Below, one piece after another: positions 16,917-26,700 of a stretch of DNA of 64,000 nt. A program made the translations under genes and the position numbers. The notes beneath the pieces were generated by a model that saw nothing but the letters and a program-made list of their open reading frames with translations, was not told the origin of the DNA and did not search any database. Source of the DNA: an uncultured Bacteroides sp. (GTDB taxonomy: Bacteria > Bacteroidota > Bacteroidia > Cytophagales > Cyclobacteriaceae); NCBI GenBank assembly GCA_902168185.1, contig CABHOV010000053.1, forward strand, positions 1 through 64,000. Direction: 5' to 3'. Numbering within the stretch: the stretch's first letter is position 1; the number at the start of each line of letters is the position of its first letter.

Positions 16917-17637
16917 ATGGATTTAAAATTTACAAAAGAGCAAGCCGAAAAGATAATCAACTGGACACTTTCTGGATTGACGATGTATAACAGGGATAGC
17001 GAATTGCCCCAAGAAGTTATTTCAATGTATGCGGTTGGTGAAATATTTCGCTCGCAAACATTTTGTTGATGCCTCCAGTTTTGCAGGGAAATTAACAAAG
17101 AATTGTAGGTTTATATTCGCATCAAGTAAAGCCGCACCGTTATTTCAAATCAATCCGAGCACCGAGAAATGGGGACTACACATTATAAATGTGAATAGTT
17201 ATTTCAAAGTATTGGATATATATGAGCGAGATGGGAAAACGCAAATCTCCTTATTACACATACCGGCTAAGGGTATAGAATTTTTTAGGAATGGAGTTAT
17301 ATAATTTGGTGACAATAACTTTGAAGAACAGATAATAGAAAAATCAAGAATCAGTCTCGATCAAAAGATGCAGATGAGTATCATTCCTGCCTTGGAAGAG
17401 CAATAATGGATTGATCGAACAGCTTTTCCGATTGGACTAAATAATGAAAACCAATTTTTCCCCCTACATCCGACTGACGCGTTGTTCACTATGGTACAGC
17501 CTATGTCAAACGTAATATTTAAGATGTCGAAGGATACAGAACTAAACATTGCGACAGTTGCAAAGGAAGGTGAGAAGAAGGAGCCGGTGGGTTTTCGAAA
17601 ATGCTGTTCGGATAATCTGAATTACCGTAGAGGCTGA
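16917..17637 (+). pseudogene. Decayed gene of unknown family (frameshift and two stops)
   Basis: From ATG 16917 the frame reads MDLKFTKEQAEKIINWTLSG... to about 17050, then must shift frame. The second frame (ARKHFVDASSFAGKLTKNC...) runs on with stops at 17302-17304 and 17404-17406, yet keeps protein-like sequence between and after them (FGDNNFEEQIIEKSRISLD; WIDRTAFPIGLNNENQFF; LHPTDALFTMVQPMSNVIF) until TGA at 17635-17637. The intact protein would have been about 240 residues. I do not recognise the family. The persistence of coding character across the stops shows that the inactivation is fairly recent. Confidence 0.6.
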
Positions 17638-17724
17638 AGCAATATGGAGAATGGAAAGTTAAATATATATTGTTCCGAAAATTTGAGTGTAATGGAAATC
17701 AACTTGATTCTCTAAATAGAAAAA

Positions 17725-17748
17725 ATTTCGCGTGCGAGCCCATCGCGC
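17725..17748 (+). pseudogene. tRNA 3'-end relic (possible attachment site)
   Basis: TTTCGCGTGCGAGCCCATCG followed by CGCAC resembles the T-arm and 3' acceptor strand of a tRNA (GTTCGAGCCCATCGCGCAC type, as in some arginine tRNAs), but no 5' half of a tRNA precedes it. A terminator follows immediately. Isolated tRNA 3' ends are typical of attachment sites left by integrative elements. The identification of the amino acid is uncertain. Confidence 0.4.
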
Positions 17749-17779
17749 ACCCTGTCTTCGAAAGGAGGCAGGGTTTTTT
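17749..17779 (+). terminator. Intrinsic terminator after the tRNA relic
   Basis: ACCCTGTCTTC (17749-17759) pairs with GGAGGCAGGGT (17764-17774) around a GAAA tetraloop, with two G-T pairs, followed by six T. Confidence 0.85.
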
Positions 17780-17812
17780 AAACGACATTGTAAGAATAAA
17801 GTATATATAATC

Positions 17813-18007
17813 ATGATAAATCAAATCGAAATAGGTCAAGAGTATTTCCTCGATGGCGAGTCACCCGTTAAAGTCCTGAAAGCAATTTTCTTGCCTTCAG
17901 GATAGTGGGAGATATACTTAGTCCGCTATGGGTAAAGAAACAAAAAGTACGCGCCTTCACACGCTCCCACAAAATCAGAATCAGTAAAAGAAAGCACCCA
18001 TGATTAA
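17813..18007 (+). pseudogene. Short decayed gene with two in-frame stops
   Basis: One frame of 65 codons from ATG 17813 reads MINQIEIGQEYFLDGESPV... then stops at 17903, continues WEIYLVRYG, stops again, and continues RNKKYAPSHAPTKSESVKE to TAA at 18005-18007. The text is protein-like across the stops, suggesting a small protein of about 64 residues that has been inactivated. Family unknown. The stretch 18008-18338 after it holds no supported gene. Confidence 0.4.
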
Positions 18008-18338
18008 AACTAGATATATAGTCTAGTGATGGGCTGTATGAACACTATCGCGATTTTTTGCGACTGGTCATATAGTCTCATCCAACATAAGATTGCATTA
18101 CCGTTTCCTGCATGGCAATGTGGCTTATGACATTGGACGATCCGATGACACAGTAGTTGTTGATGGTGTGCAGTCTGTAAAAAAGAACAACTGTGTTATA
18201 CGTTGGACGAGGGGACAAGATTGGGCGTGGGTACATCGACCGAAATTATGGACCTGTTTCGTCGGTAGGTTGAAGATATGTAATCATCCATAGTGGACTT
18301 CATAGTCAAATTTTAACGGTTTGCTGTTAACGGATAAC

Positions 18339-20330
18339 CTATAACGACTGCAAATAAGAATAGAATTCCTTGTCTGAGTTGACATTAATGCGTTTTCGAA
18401 GCCGGTGTTTTCTTACACGAAGGCTATCGGGAGAAGTATTCAGTATTTGTGATATGGAATTATTATCCATGTTCATACGTAGGTAGGCACAAATACGTAA
18501 ATCGCTAAGCGAGAGTTCAGGATGTTCGGTAGAAAGCTTAGTGAAGAAATCAGGATGGACATTCTCAAAATGTAATTTGAATTTATTCCAGTCGGCATTC
18601 AGGTTTAGGTCTTTTCGAATGGATTTGTAGATGCTCTTTACCTCGCCCTGCAATGAGGTCTCCTTTTGCGCCATCGTTCCTAATTGCGTTTTTAGGTGAG
18701 ACATCACTTCATTCTTTTGTTGAATATGCATGGTGATAGAACTAAGCTCTCGTTCTTTAAGCAAAAGCTGCTCTTCGGCTTGTTCACGAATCAAGAAGTT
18801 AATTTTTTCCAACGCTTTCATCTCTTCTTCCATCCGCATTGTTCTTTCAGCCTCCGCTTTCTTTTCGGCAGCAAAGGCAATTGCTTCGGCCCGAAGCTTA
18901 GATAGCCGAAGGCGATATAGGGCCAGGATAAAGATGATCATTACACTTCCCATAAAAGCAATAATACCTGCCCTGGATTCCCTCAGTTTCTGCGCACTGA
19001 TTTCGGCTTTAAGCAATTTGTTTTCAGTATCCTGTTGCTCAAAATCATGATAAGCCAGAAGGCTGCTGATCTCTTGCTTCTTCAGGATTTGCGTAAGAGA
19101 ATCATCAAAGACCTCCGCTGTGCGCTGATGAAAAAAGGCTTCTTTGTATTTGCCCATGGCAAATTGAAGCGTAGCATAATTGCGATTTAGCAAAGCCAGT
19201 AGGTTATACGTGTAACTGTTGGATGCAGTTGGATCGGGCCACCGATTGAATACATGGAACGCGCTATCGTAATAGTATTTTGCTTTAACGTAATTATGAA
19301 GATTATAATAGCAAAGTCCGAGTTTATTTAATGATACGGGAACCGTACTATACATATAATAGGTATAACCAGTACGAACATCTTCTTCCAAAAGTGGAAT
19401 AGCTCCCTTATAATTTCCTTGTTCTACCAGAAGGTCACCTATGTTTCCGGTTGCAATACCGATCCATACATTGTCATTAGTTGTTTTAGCATGCTCGACA
19501 CATTTATTCAGATAATACAACGCGCTATCATACTTTTTCAGATTACCGTAAGCGATGCCAATATTATTATATGCTCCTGTAAGGTAATTTTTCCATTTTC
19601 CTTCTTTGTTAATGAGTGATAAATTCTTTTTCCAGTATGTAATGGCTGTCTGCCAGTTACCCTTGCTGTAATTCAGGCCGGCTATTTCTGAGGATACATC
19701 GATCTCAAAATAGGCAGGAACTTCTTTTTTCTCTTTCTTAAGTGAGTCAATAACACGAAGTGCTTTGAGGTTATATTCAGCAGCTTTAATGGTATTTCCC
19801 AAAGATTCATATAAGACATTGCTGATATTCAGGTAGAATGGAATAAAATCAACATCGCATTGATTTTTTTTGAGTTCGGCTTCAGCAAATTCAAAAATCG
19901 ATTTTGCTTTAGCATAGTTTTTAGTAGAAACAGCGTACAGGTTTGCTGCTTCCCTTAAAAAAATAATGGCTGCGCATTTTTTATATGCTTCACGGTAATT
20001 GTTTTCCAGTACACTTGCGTAAAGACCAATTAAACTGTCCTTTTTTAAATCGACATCGATCAGAGTATGCGATAGCAGACTGGAAAAAACAACTTTATTT
20101 TCTGTAGATATTTTCACATCGGTCAATACCCTGAGGGCCTGTTCCCTAACTTTATCCATTCCATATTTCTTTTTCAGGTGGACACAGAAGTAGACGAATT
20201 GCTTTCTGCCTTCATCCGGATCTTCGCATGGTATTTGGACTTTCAGCAGGCTGTCGACTTCCGGAACATATTGACCAAAACTATTAAGCCCGGTTAGAAT
20301 AAAAAACAATAGTAAAGTAACCTTCATCAC
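18339..20330 (-). CDS. TPR-repeat transmembrane regulator with LuxR-like HTH
   Basis: The 663-residue protein has a signal peptide (MMKVTLLLFFILTGLNSFGQ) and an extracytoplasmic region of TPR repeats (~25-430; YLNISNVLYESLGNTIKAAEYNLKAL, NIGIAYGNLKKYDSALYYLNKC, NIGDLLVEQGNYKGAIPLLEE). One membrane helix (~455-475, GIIAFMGSVMIIFILALY) follows, then a coiled coil rich in Glu/Ala/Lys (~480-560) and a C-terminal helix-turn-helix of the LuxR/GerE kind (LSDLRICAYLRMNMDNNSIS, then LNTSPDSLRVRKHRLRKRI). It is a one-component, membrane-tethered regulator found widely in Bacteroidota. It is divergent from the giant adhesin gene, and the 430-base gap contains four TGTAACG repeats, so it may control the adhesin and itself. 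Confidence 0.88.
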   Translation of the reverse strand: MMKVTLLLFFILTGLNSFGQYVPEVDSLLKVQIPCEDPDEGRKQFVYFCVHLKKKYGMDKVREQALRVLTDVKISTENKVVFSSLLSHTLIDVDLKKDSLIGLYASVLENNYREAYKKCAAIIFLREAANLYAVSTKNYAKAKSIFEFAEAELKKNQCDVDFIPFYLNISNVLYESLGNTIKAAEYNLKALRVIDSLKKEKKEVPAYFEIDVSSEIAGLNYSKGNWQTAITYWKKNLSLINKEGKWKNYLTGAYNNIGIAYGNLKKYDSALYYLNKCVEHAKTTNDNVWIGIATGNIGDLLVEQGNYKGAIPLLEEDVRTGYTYYMYSTVPVSLNKLGLCYYNLHNYVKAKYYYDSAFHVFNRWPDPTASNSYTYNLLALLNRNYATLQFAMGKYKEAFFHQRTAEVFDDSLTQILKKQEISSLLAYHDFEQQDTENKLLKAEISAQKLRESRAGIIAFMGSVMIIFILALYRLRLSKLRAEAIAFAAEKKAEAERTMRMEEEMKALEKINFLIREQAEEQLLLKERELSSITMHIQQKNEVMSHLKTQLGTMAQKETSLQGEVKSIYKSIRKDLNLNADWNKFKLHFENVHPDFFTKLSTEHPELSLSDLRICAYLRMNMDNNSISQILNTSPDSLRVRKHRLRKRINVNSDKEFYSYLQSL

Positions 20331-20763
20331 ACCTCTTTTCGCTTCCTATCAGTTGTTTACTACCGCTTGAAAGATTTATATTTTTTTCAAATGTAACGTT
20401 TTGTAACGGATGTTTGAATCATTCAAAAAGGCGTTTTTTATACACTTGCGCTGTCAAAAAAGTTGGCGATTAGAATAATGTAACGGGCAGGGGCAATCTC
20501 TTATGTAACGTTTTTCAAGTGTTAAGTGCTTTTGAGGTATATAGTTACTTCGATTGCATTCTTTTTTGCCAGCAAGCATTTAGTTGTTTTAAAGAATGAC
20601 CTGATTAACATATGAAGAGACTTTTACTTACTTTTTTCCTCCATCAATTTTTTACTGGCCGCTTCATTGGGCCGAAATATTCCAACACAGTGTGGTACGT
20701 GATCATTGGCATCAGCAACAACAATCCTGTTGCCTATATACATTCTAAAATTAAATATTCAAT
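20331..20763. promoter_or_regulatory. Divergent promoter region with TGTAACG repeats
   Basis: Four direct copies of TGTAACG lie at 20392-20398, 20402-20408, 20479-20485 and 20503-20509, all in the same orientation, between the HTH regulator and the T9SS substrate gene. The first two are 10 bases apart, one helical turn. A short frame from ATG 20612 begins like a signal peptide (MKRLLLTFFL) and ends next to the adhesin start with WYVIIGISNNNPVAY; it may be a decayed leader gene but is too short to call. Confidence 0.5.
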
Positions 20764-23700
20764 ATGATGCGTGTTTTATTGCCGTTACTATTTATAATGG
20801 CATCGTTGTTTTCGTATTCCCAACCAGGAAAATTAGGAAACGTTACCATTTCAACCGGAGGTTCGGTTGTAAACACTTACAGTAAAATTACAGTCGATGT
20901 CCCAATAGGGTCTTCTACTATAACTGTCAACAACATTGCGTCCGATCTCGGAAGTTTGTCTGCAGGCGATCTGATCATGCTATATCAAGCTCAGGGTGCG
21001 TCCATTCAAACTACCAATGACAACGACTATGGCGCTGTGACTTCCTACAATGGTGCAGGTCAATATGAGTATGCTTATGTAGCTTCAGCATCTTCCAATA
21101 TCATAACGCTTGCCTGTAAAACGAAACAGTCATATCTGGCAAGTGCACATTCACAAGTAGTGAAAGTGCCGCTATACGATAATCTTACGATTAACAGTGG
21201 TGCATCTATAGTTGCAAAAAGATGGGATGGAAATACAGGAGGAATTACTGCCATCCATGTAAAGACTATATTAAAAAACAACGGAGAGATCAGTGCTTCT
21301 TTCTCTGGCTTCAGAGGCGGTAAGCGTGATAATGCTACCTCTACTCCGGGAGCAACTGTCATTACTCTTTATCGTTCGCCATTAATGGCCGAAGGTGGAG
21401 AGAAGGGCGAGAGTATAGCTGGATATCAGAGTGACTACGATACACCAGGAATGGGCGGACGATATGGACGAGGCGCTCCTGCCAACGGTGGCGGAGGTGG
21501 AAACGGACACAACGCAGCAGGCGGCGGAGGAGCAAATGGTAACAACGGCAATGCCTGGACAGGTGCCGGTGTCATGGACCCTAATCCACTCTATACTGCA
21601 GCATGGGCATTCGACCCAGACTATATTTCCAACGGAAATCAATTGACAAATTCATCCGGTGGCGGACGAGGAGGGTATACCTATGCAGCGAGTAACGCAG
21701 ATGCATTTTCAACATCCTTGAGCAACTCTACATGGGGAGGTGACTATCGTGATCCGGTTGGAGGAAGAGGCGGTAGACCTTTAACAGCCAACGTGGAATC
21801 GAGAATATTTTTTGGCGGTGGTGGCGGTACCGGAGATGGAAATAACAATGCATCCAACGATGGTGGAGATGGTGGTGGAATAGTATATATAATCACACCC
21901 GTGATAAATGGAACCGGTATAATCTCTGCTCAGGGAATGAACGGTCTTAACACAATTCCAACTCACAACGATGCACCGGGTGGTGGTGGAGGAGGAGGTA
22001 CTATCATTGTAAAATCCTTTGCCTTTACAGGCCAGGCATTGAATGCCAACGGTGGGTCTGGTGGTAATCATTTAATTACGGGTAATGAATCCGAAGGATG
22101 TGGAGGAGGCGGTGGTGGTGGCTTCATTGCTGTTCCTACATCGGCTACGGGAAGTTGTGGTGTATCAAATTCATATACATATATATATGGTACTAACGGT
22201 TTAAGTACCTCAAGTTCTGTAACTGAATTTCCTCCCAACGGAGGCACCTGGGGTGCTATCGGCCAAAATGATGTTCCTGTATCGCCATACTTTCTTCCCT
22301 ATACACTTACATGTATCATTGATGAGGATGTCGATAATGTTGACGATCGGGCTGCAGATCTGGATGATGATAATGATGGTATAGTAGACATCGCAGAAGG
22401 CGTAAACGGTGTTGATCCTTCAGCAGATGCGGATAATGATTATGCTCCCAATTATGCTGATCCGAGCTTCCTGCCATACCTCGATTCGAACTGTGATGGT
22501 ATTAACGATTATTTCGATTTTGATCTGGACAGTCAACCTGACTTTATTGATCTTGATTCAGATAACGATGGTATAACAGATTGTCGTGAAGCGGGTGGCC
22601 GTGATGCTAATGGTGATGGTATTATCGACAACTTCGTTGATACCGATGCGAATGGTTTGTCTGATCAACTCGGTGCAGGATTACAACTTGTAGATTTAGA
22701 TGGCGATGGACATTACGCCTTCCGTGATCGGGATTCTGACGGGGATGGAATTTATGATATCATTGAAGCCGGAGGTATAGATACAGATACCAATGGTATA
22801 CTGGATGCATTTGCTGATACAGATAAAGATGGTTACGGCAACACGGTTGATCCAACAACAAATCGCTTAGCGCTTAACGCATCGAATGCTTCCGGGAATT
22901 CACCTTTGAATGTGACGGATACCGACCTGGATGGTCGCGGAAACTTTGAAGATATCGACAGTGACAATGATGGAATTTCAGATAATGTAGAAGGACAGTC
23001 TACTGCAGGCTATAGATCGCCCGTAGCGCTTGATAGTGATGGTGACGGGATTGCCAATATATATGACATAACCAATGGAGGTATACCAATCACACTTTCA
23101 AACACCGATGGTACTGATGCACCAGACTATATAGATACAGACAGTGACAATGATGGAGTGCAAGATGCTATTGAAGGTAATGATGCAAATTCAGATGGTA
23201 ATGCTTCGCCGGTCCTTCCTGTTGTAGGAGATTCAGACAGCGATGGTTTGCTTGATGGATATGATTTGATTGCAGGTGCTAATAACACCGTTGTCGGAAT
23301 GAACGGTAGTGGCTCGAGTTCGCCTCTGCAAGATACCGATGGCGATTTGATCAGAGACTGGCGTGATACGGATGATGACAATGATTGTATAGTAACATCA
23401 TCTTCAGGTGCTAATGGAGAAAATGCAAATAGCAATACAATTTGGGGCGATGATTTTACACAGAGTGGTTCCCCCATTCCAAATTACCTTTTCCCGATTA
23501 ATAATGTTGTTGTAAACGGTGCAAACCGATGTGGAGCAGGTGTCATAACATTGTCGGCTTCTTCACCAGCATCAGGAATTTTCAAATGGTATGATGCTGC
23601 TGTCGGAGGTAATTTGTTAAGAACATCCGGGACAGTCTCTGCTGATAACTTTACAACTCCTTCACTAAGTACTTCAACTACTTACTATGTTGAGTTTGAC

Positions 23701-26700
23701 AATGGCACATGCCTCAGTAAAAGAAAAGCTGTAACAGCGACAATAATAAATTCATCAAACGCACCTTCCGTAATATCAGCGTCACGATGTGGCCCCGGCT
23801 CTGTTGCACTTAACGCTTCCACAGGATCAACCGGAACGTTTAACTGGTATGATGCATCAACCGGTGGTAATCTTCTTCAAACTACCGCAAGTTCCAGTAC
23901 AAGTACATTTACTACACCAGCGCTTTCTGCGAATGCAACCTATTATGTTGAGTTCAGCAATGGCTCATGTACCAGTGGAAGAGCATCTGTTACTGCAACG
24001 GTTACCACGCTTCCTATAGTAACAACAACTTCAGGCAGTACATGTGGAAACTCAACGGTAACACTAAGCGCCTCTGCTGCAACCACGGGAACCTTCAACT
24101 GGTATACTGCGAGCACGGGCGGAACACTGTTGAGCACAAGCTCCGGAACAAATTCAAGTAGCTATACTACTTCAGCTTTAACATCAAGTGAGACTTACTA
24201 TGTAGAATTTAATGATGGTACCTGTACAAGCGCAAGAACATCTGTCACAGCAAATGTATCTTCTGCTCTTGCGGCACCTTCTACTACAGGAAGCACGATT
24301 TGTTCTGCGGGAAGTACATCTTTAACGGCATCGTATGCTTCAGCAGGTACGTTCAGATGGTATAGTGCCTCGTCAGGAGGAAGTGCCATACAAACCGATG
24401 ATGCAGTAACTACTTCAACGTTCACAACTCCTTCACTTGCTTCAAGCACGGATTACTACGTTGAATATTCGAACGGAACATGTACAACGGTCCGTACAAA
24501 AGTAACTGCTACTGTATTATCATCTTCCGTAACGGCTATATCTTCAAACAGATGCGGAACAGGTTCTGTAACCCTTGGAGCGGAGTCCACAACAGGAGGT
24601 ACATTTAAATGGTATTCAGCTGCATCGGGCGGAACTTTGCTCGCCACAAGTGGTGCTAATGTTAAAGCGTCAAGCTATAGCACTCCAAGTATTTCGGCAA
24701 CGACAACTTATTATGTTGAATTCTCTTCATCATCTCCGGCATGTACTGCACCCCGTGTTGCTGTTACGGCCACTGTTGCACCAGCGGTTACTGTAAACGT
24801 TACGAATACCACCGTCTGTTCACCGGGCACGGTTACTATAAGTGCATCGACTACAACAAGCGGTACATTCCGTTGGTATACTTCCTCTACGGGTGGAACA
24901 CTGCTTCAAACAACTTCATCAGCAACAACTTCCAGTTATACTACACCCTATATATCAGCAACAACTGATTACTATGTTGAATTCGATCAAGGTGCATGTG
25001 TTACTTCCAGAACTCCTGTGCGCGCCGGCATTGTCAATACTACAGACATCTCCGTTACGGATGCGACAGGCTGTGGAACTGGTACAAGGGCATTATTAGC
25101 TGCATCCTCCATTGCAGGAACATTCAAGTGGTATACATCTTCTTCTGGTGGCGCTGCAATTTCAACATCAGGTGCCGGAGTAAACGCTCACACCTTTACG
25201 ACACCTTCCATAAGCTCAACTACGACTTACTATGTTGAGCTCGTTACTGCTTCACCTGCATGTACAAGTGAACGCGTGCCGGTGGTTGCAACCGTTCTCC
25301 CTACAGCATCGGCTCCAACCGCTATAACAGGTTCAAGATGTGGACCAGGATCCGTTACCATTGCTGCCTCCAGTTCTGTTGCTGGTATAATAAGATGGTA
25401 CGATGCCTCAGCGGGTGGAAACCTTTTACAAACGGATAATACAAGCACGCTATCTACCTATAAGACGCCAAGTATCACGACCAATACAACGTACTATGCG
25501 GAATTCAGTAATGGCTTTTGTACAAGTTCAAGAACTGCAGTACTTGCCAGTGTAAATACAGGTGTTGCACCTCTGCCGCCAACGGCCACCGGTAATTCAA
25601 GATGCGGAGAAGGAACCGTTACCTTAAACGCTAGCAGTTCGACCTCTGGCACTTTTAGATGGTATACTGCTTCCTCCGGAGGGACATTACTGCAGACATC
25701 GATCAATTCGACTACGTCCATATATACTACACCTTCTATATCTGCAAGCACAACCTATTATGTAGAATTTGATGATGGAACTTGTTTGAGCAGTGGAAGA
25801 AGTGCTGTAACCGCTACAATCAATTCACTTCCGGCAGCGCCTGTTGCCAGTGCAGTTGATCGGTGTGGAAGTGGCACGGTTTCATTAACTGCTACCGCTC
25901 CAACATCGGGTACATTTAGGTGGTATGATGCTCCAGCAGGAGGGACGTTGCTATCCACTACAACTTCTTCATCAACATCGCTATACTCTCCAACAGTAAC
26001 GTCTTCAACAATATACTATGTTGAGTTCGACAATGGCACCTGCACAAGTACATCCAGAACAGCAGTAGCTGTAACGGTTTATATACTTCCATCGGCACCT
26101 ACAGGAACAGGTGGTTCTGTATGCGGATCGGGTTCTGTTTTACTTCAGGCTTCAACAAATAATACGGGCACATTCAGGTGGTACGATGCATCAACAGCAG
26201 GAAATCTCTTGTTTACGAGTTCCGGTTCCAGCGTCTCATCATTCATCACACCGGTAATTTCATCAAATACAAATTACTATGTTGAGTTCGATAATGGTAC
26301 TTGTACCAGTTCCCGTACAACAGTTGTAGCTTCAGTTATAGCATCGCCAGCTACGCCAACGGTTACTGCCGGAAGTAGTTGTGGAGCCGGAACGGTTTCG
26401 CTTGGTGCTGCCTCTTCTGTATCCGGAACAATTCGATGGTATACTGCTTCATCCGGTGGATCACTACTTCAAGCTGATGCAGGTACAACCATTTCAACAT
26501 TTGTAACACCTGCTCTCTCTGCAACGCAGACTTACTATGTAGAGTTTTACAATGGAACATGTGCCAGCACAAGAGTTGCAGTGGTCGCTACAATACCGGC
26601 TCGCCCATCTATAGCTTCTGTAACTCCTGGTTGTTCCGGTATAGCAGGCAATGGAACGGTTTCTATTTCCGCCTCCATTCCATCCGGAGCACTGGAGTAT

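Noticed and set aside
18093-18293. 66-codon open frame in the spacer before the TPR/HTH regulator
   Set aside because: No signal peptide, family motif or operon context; composition like the surrounding decayed DNA.
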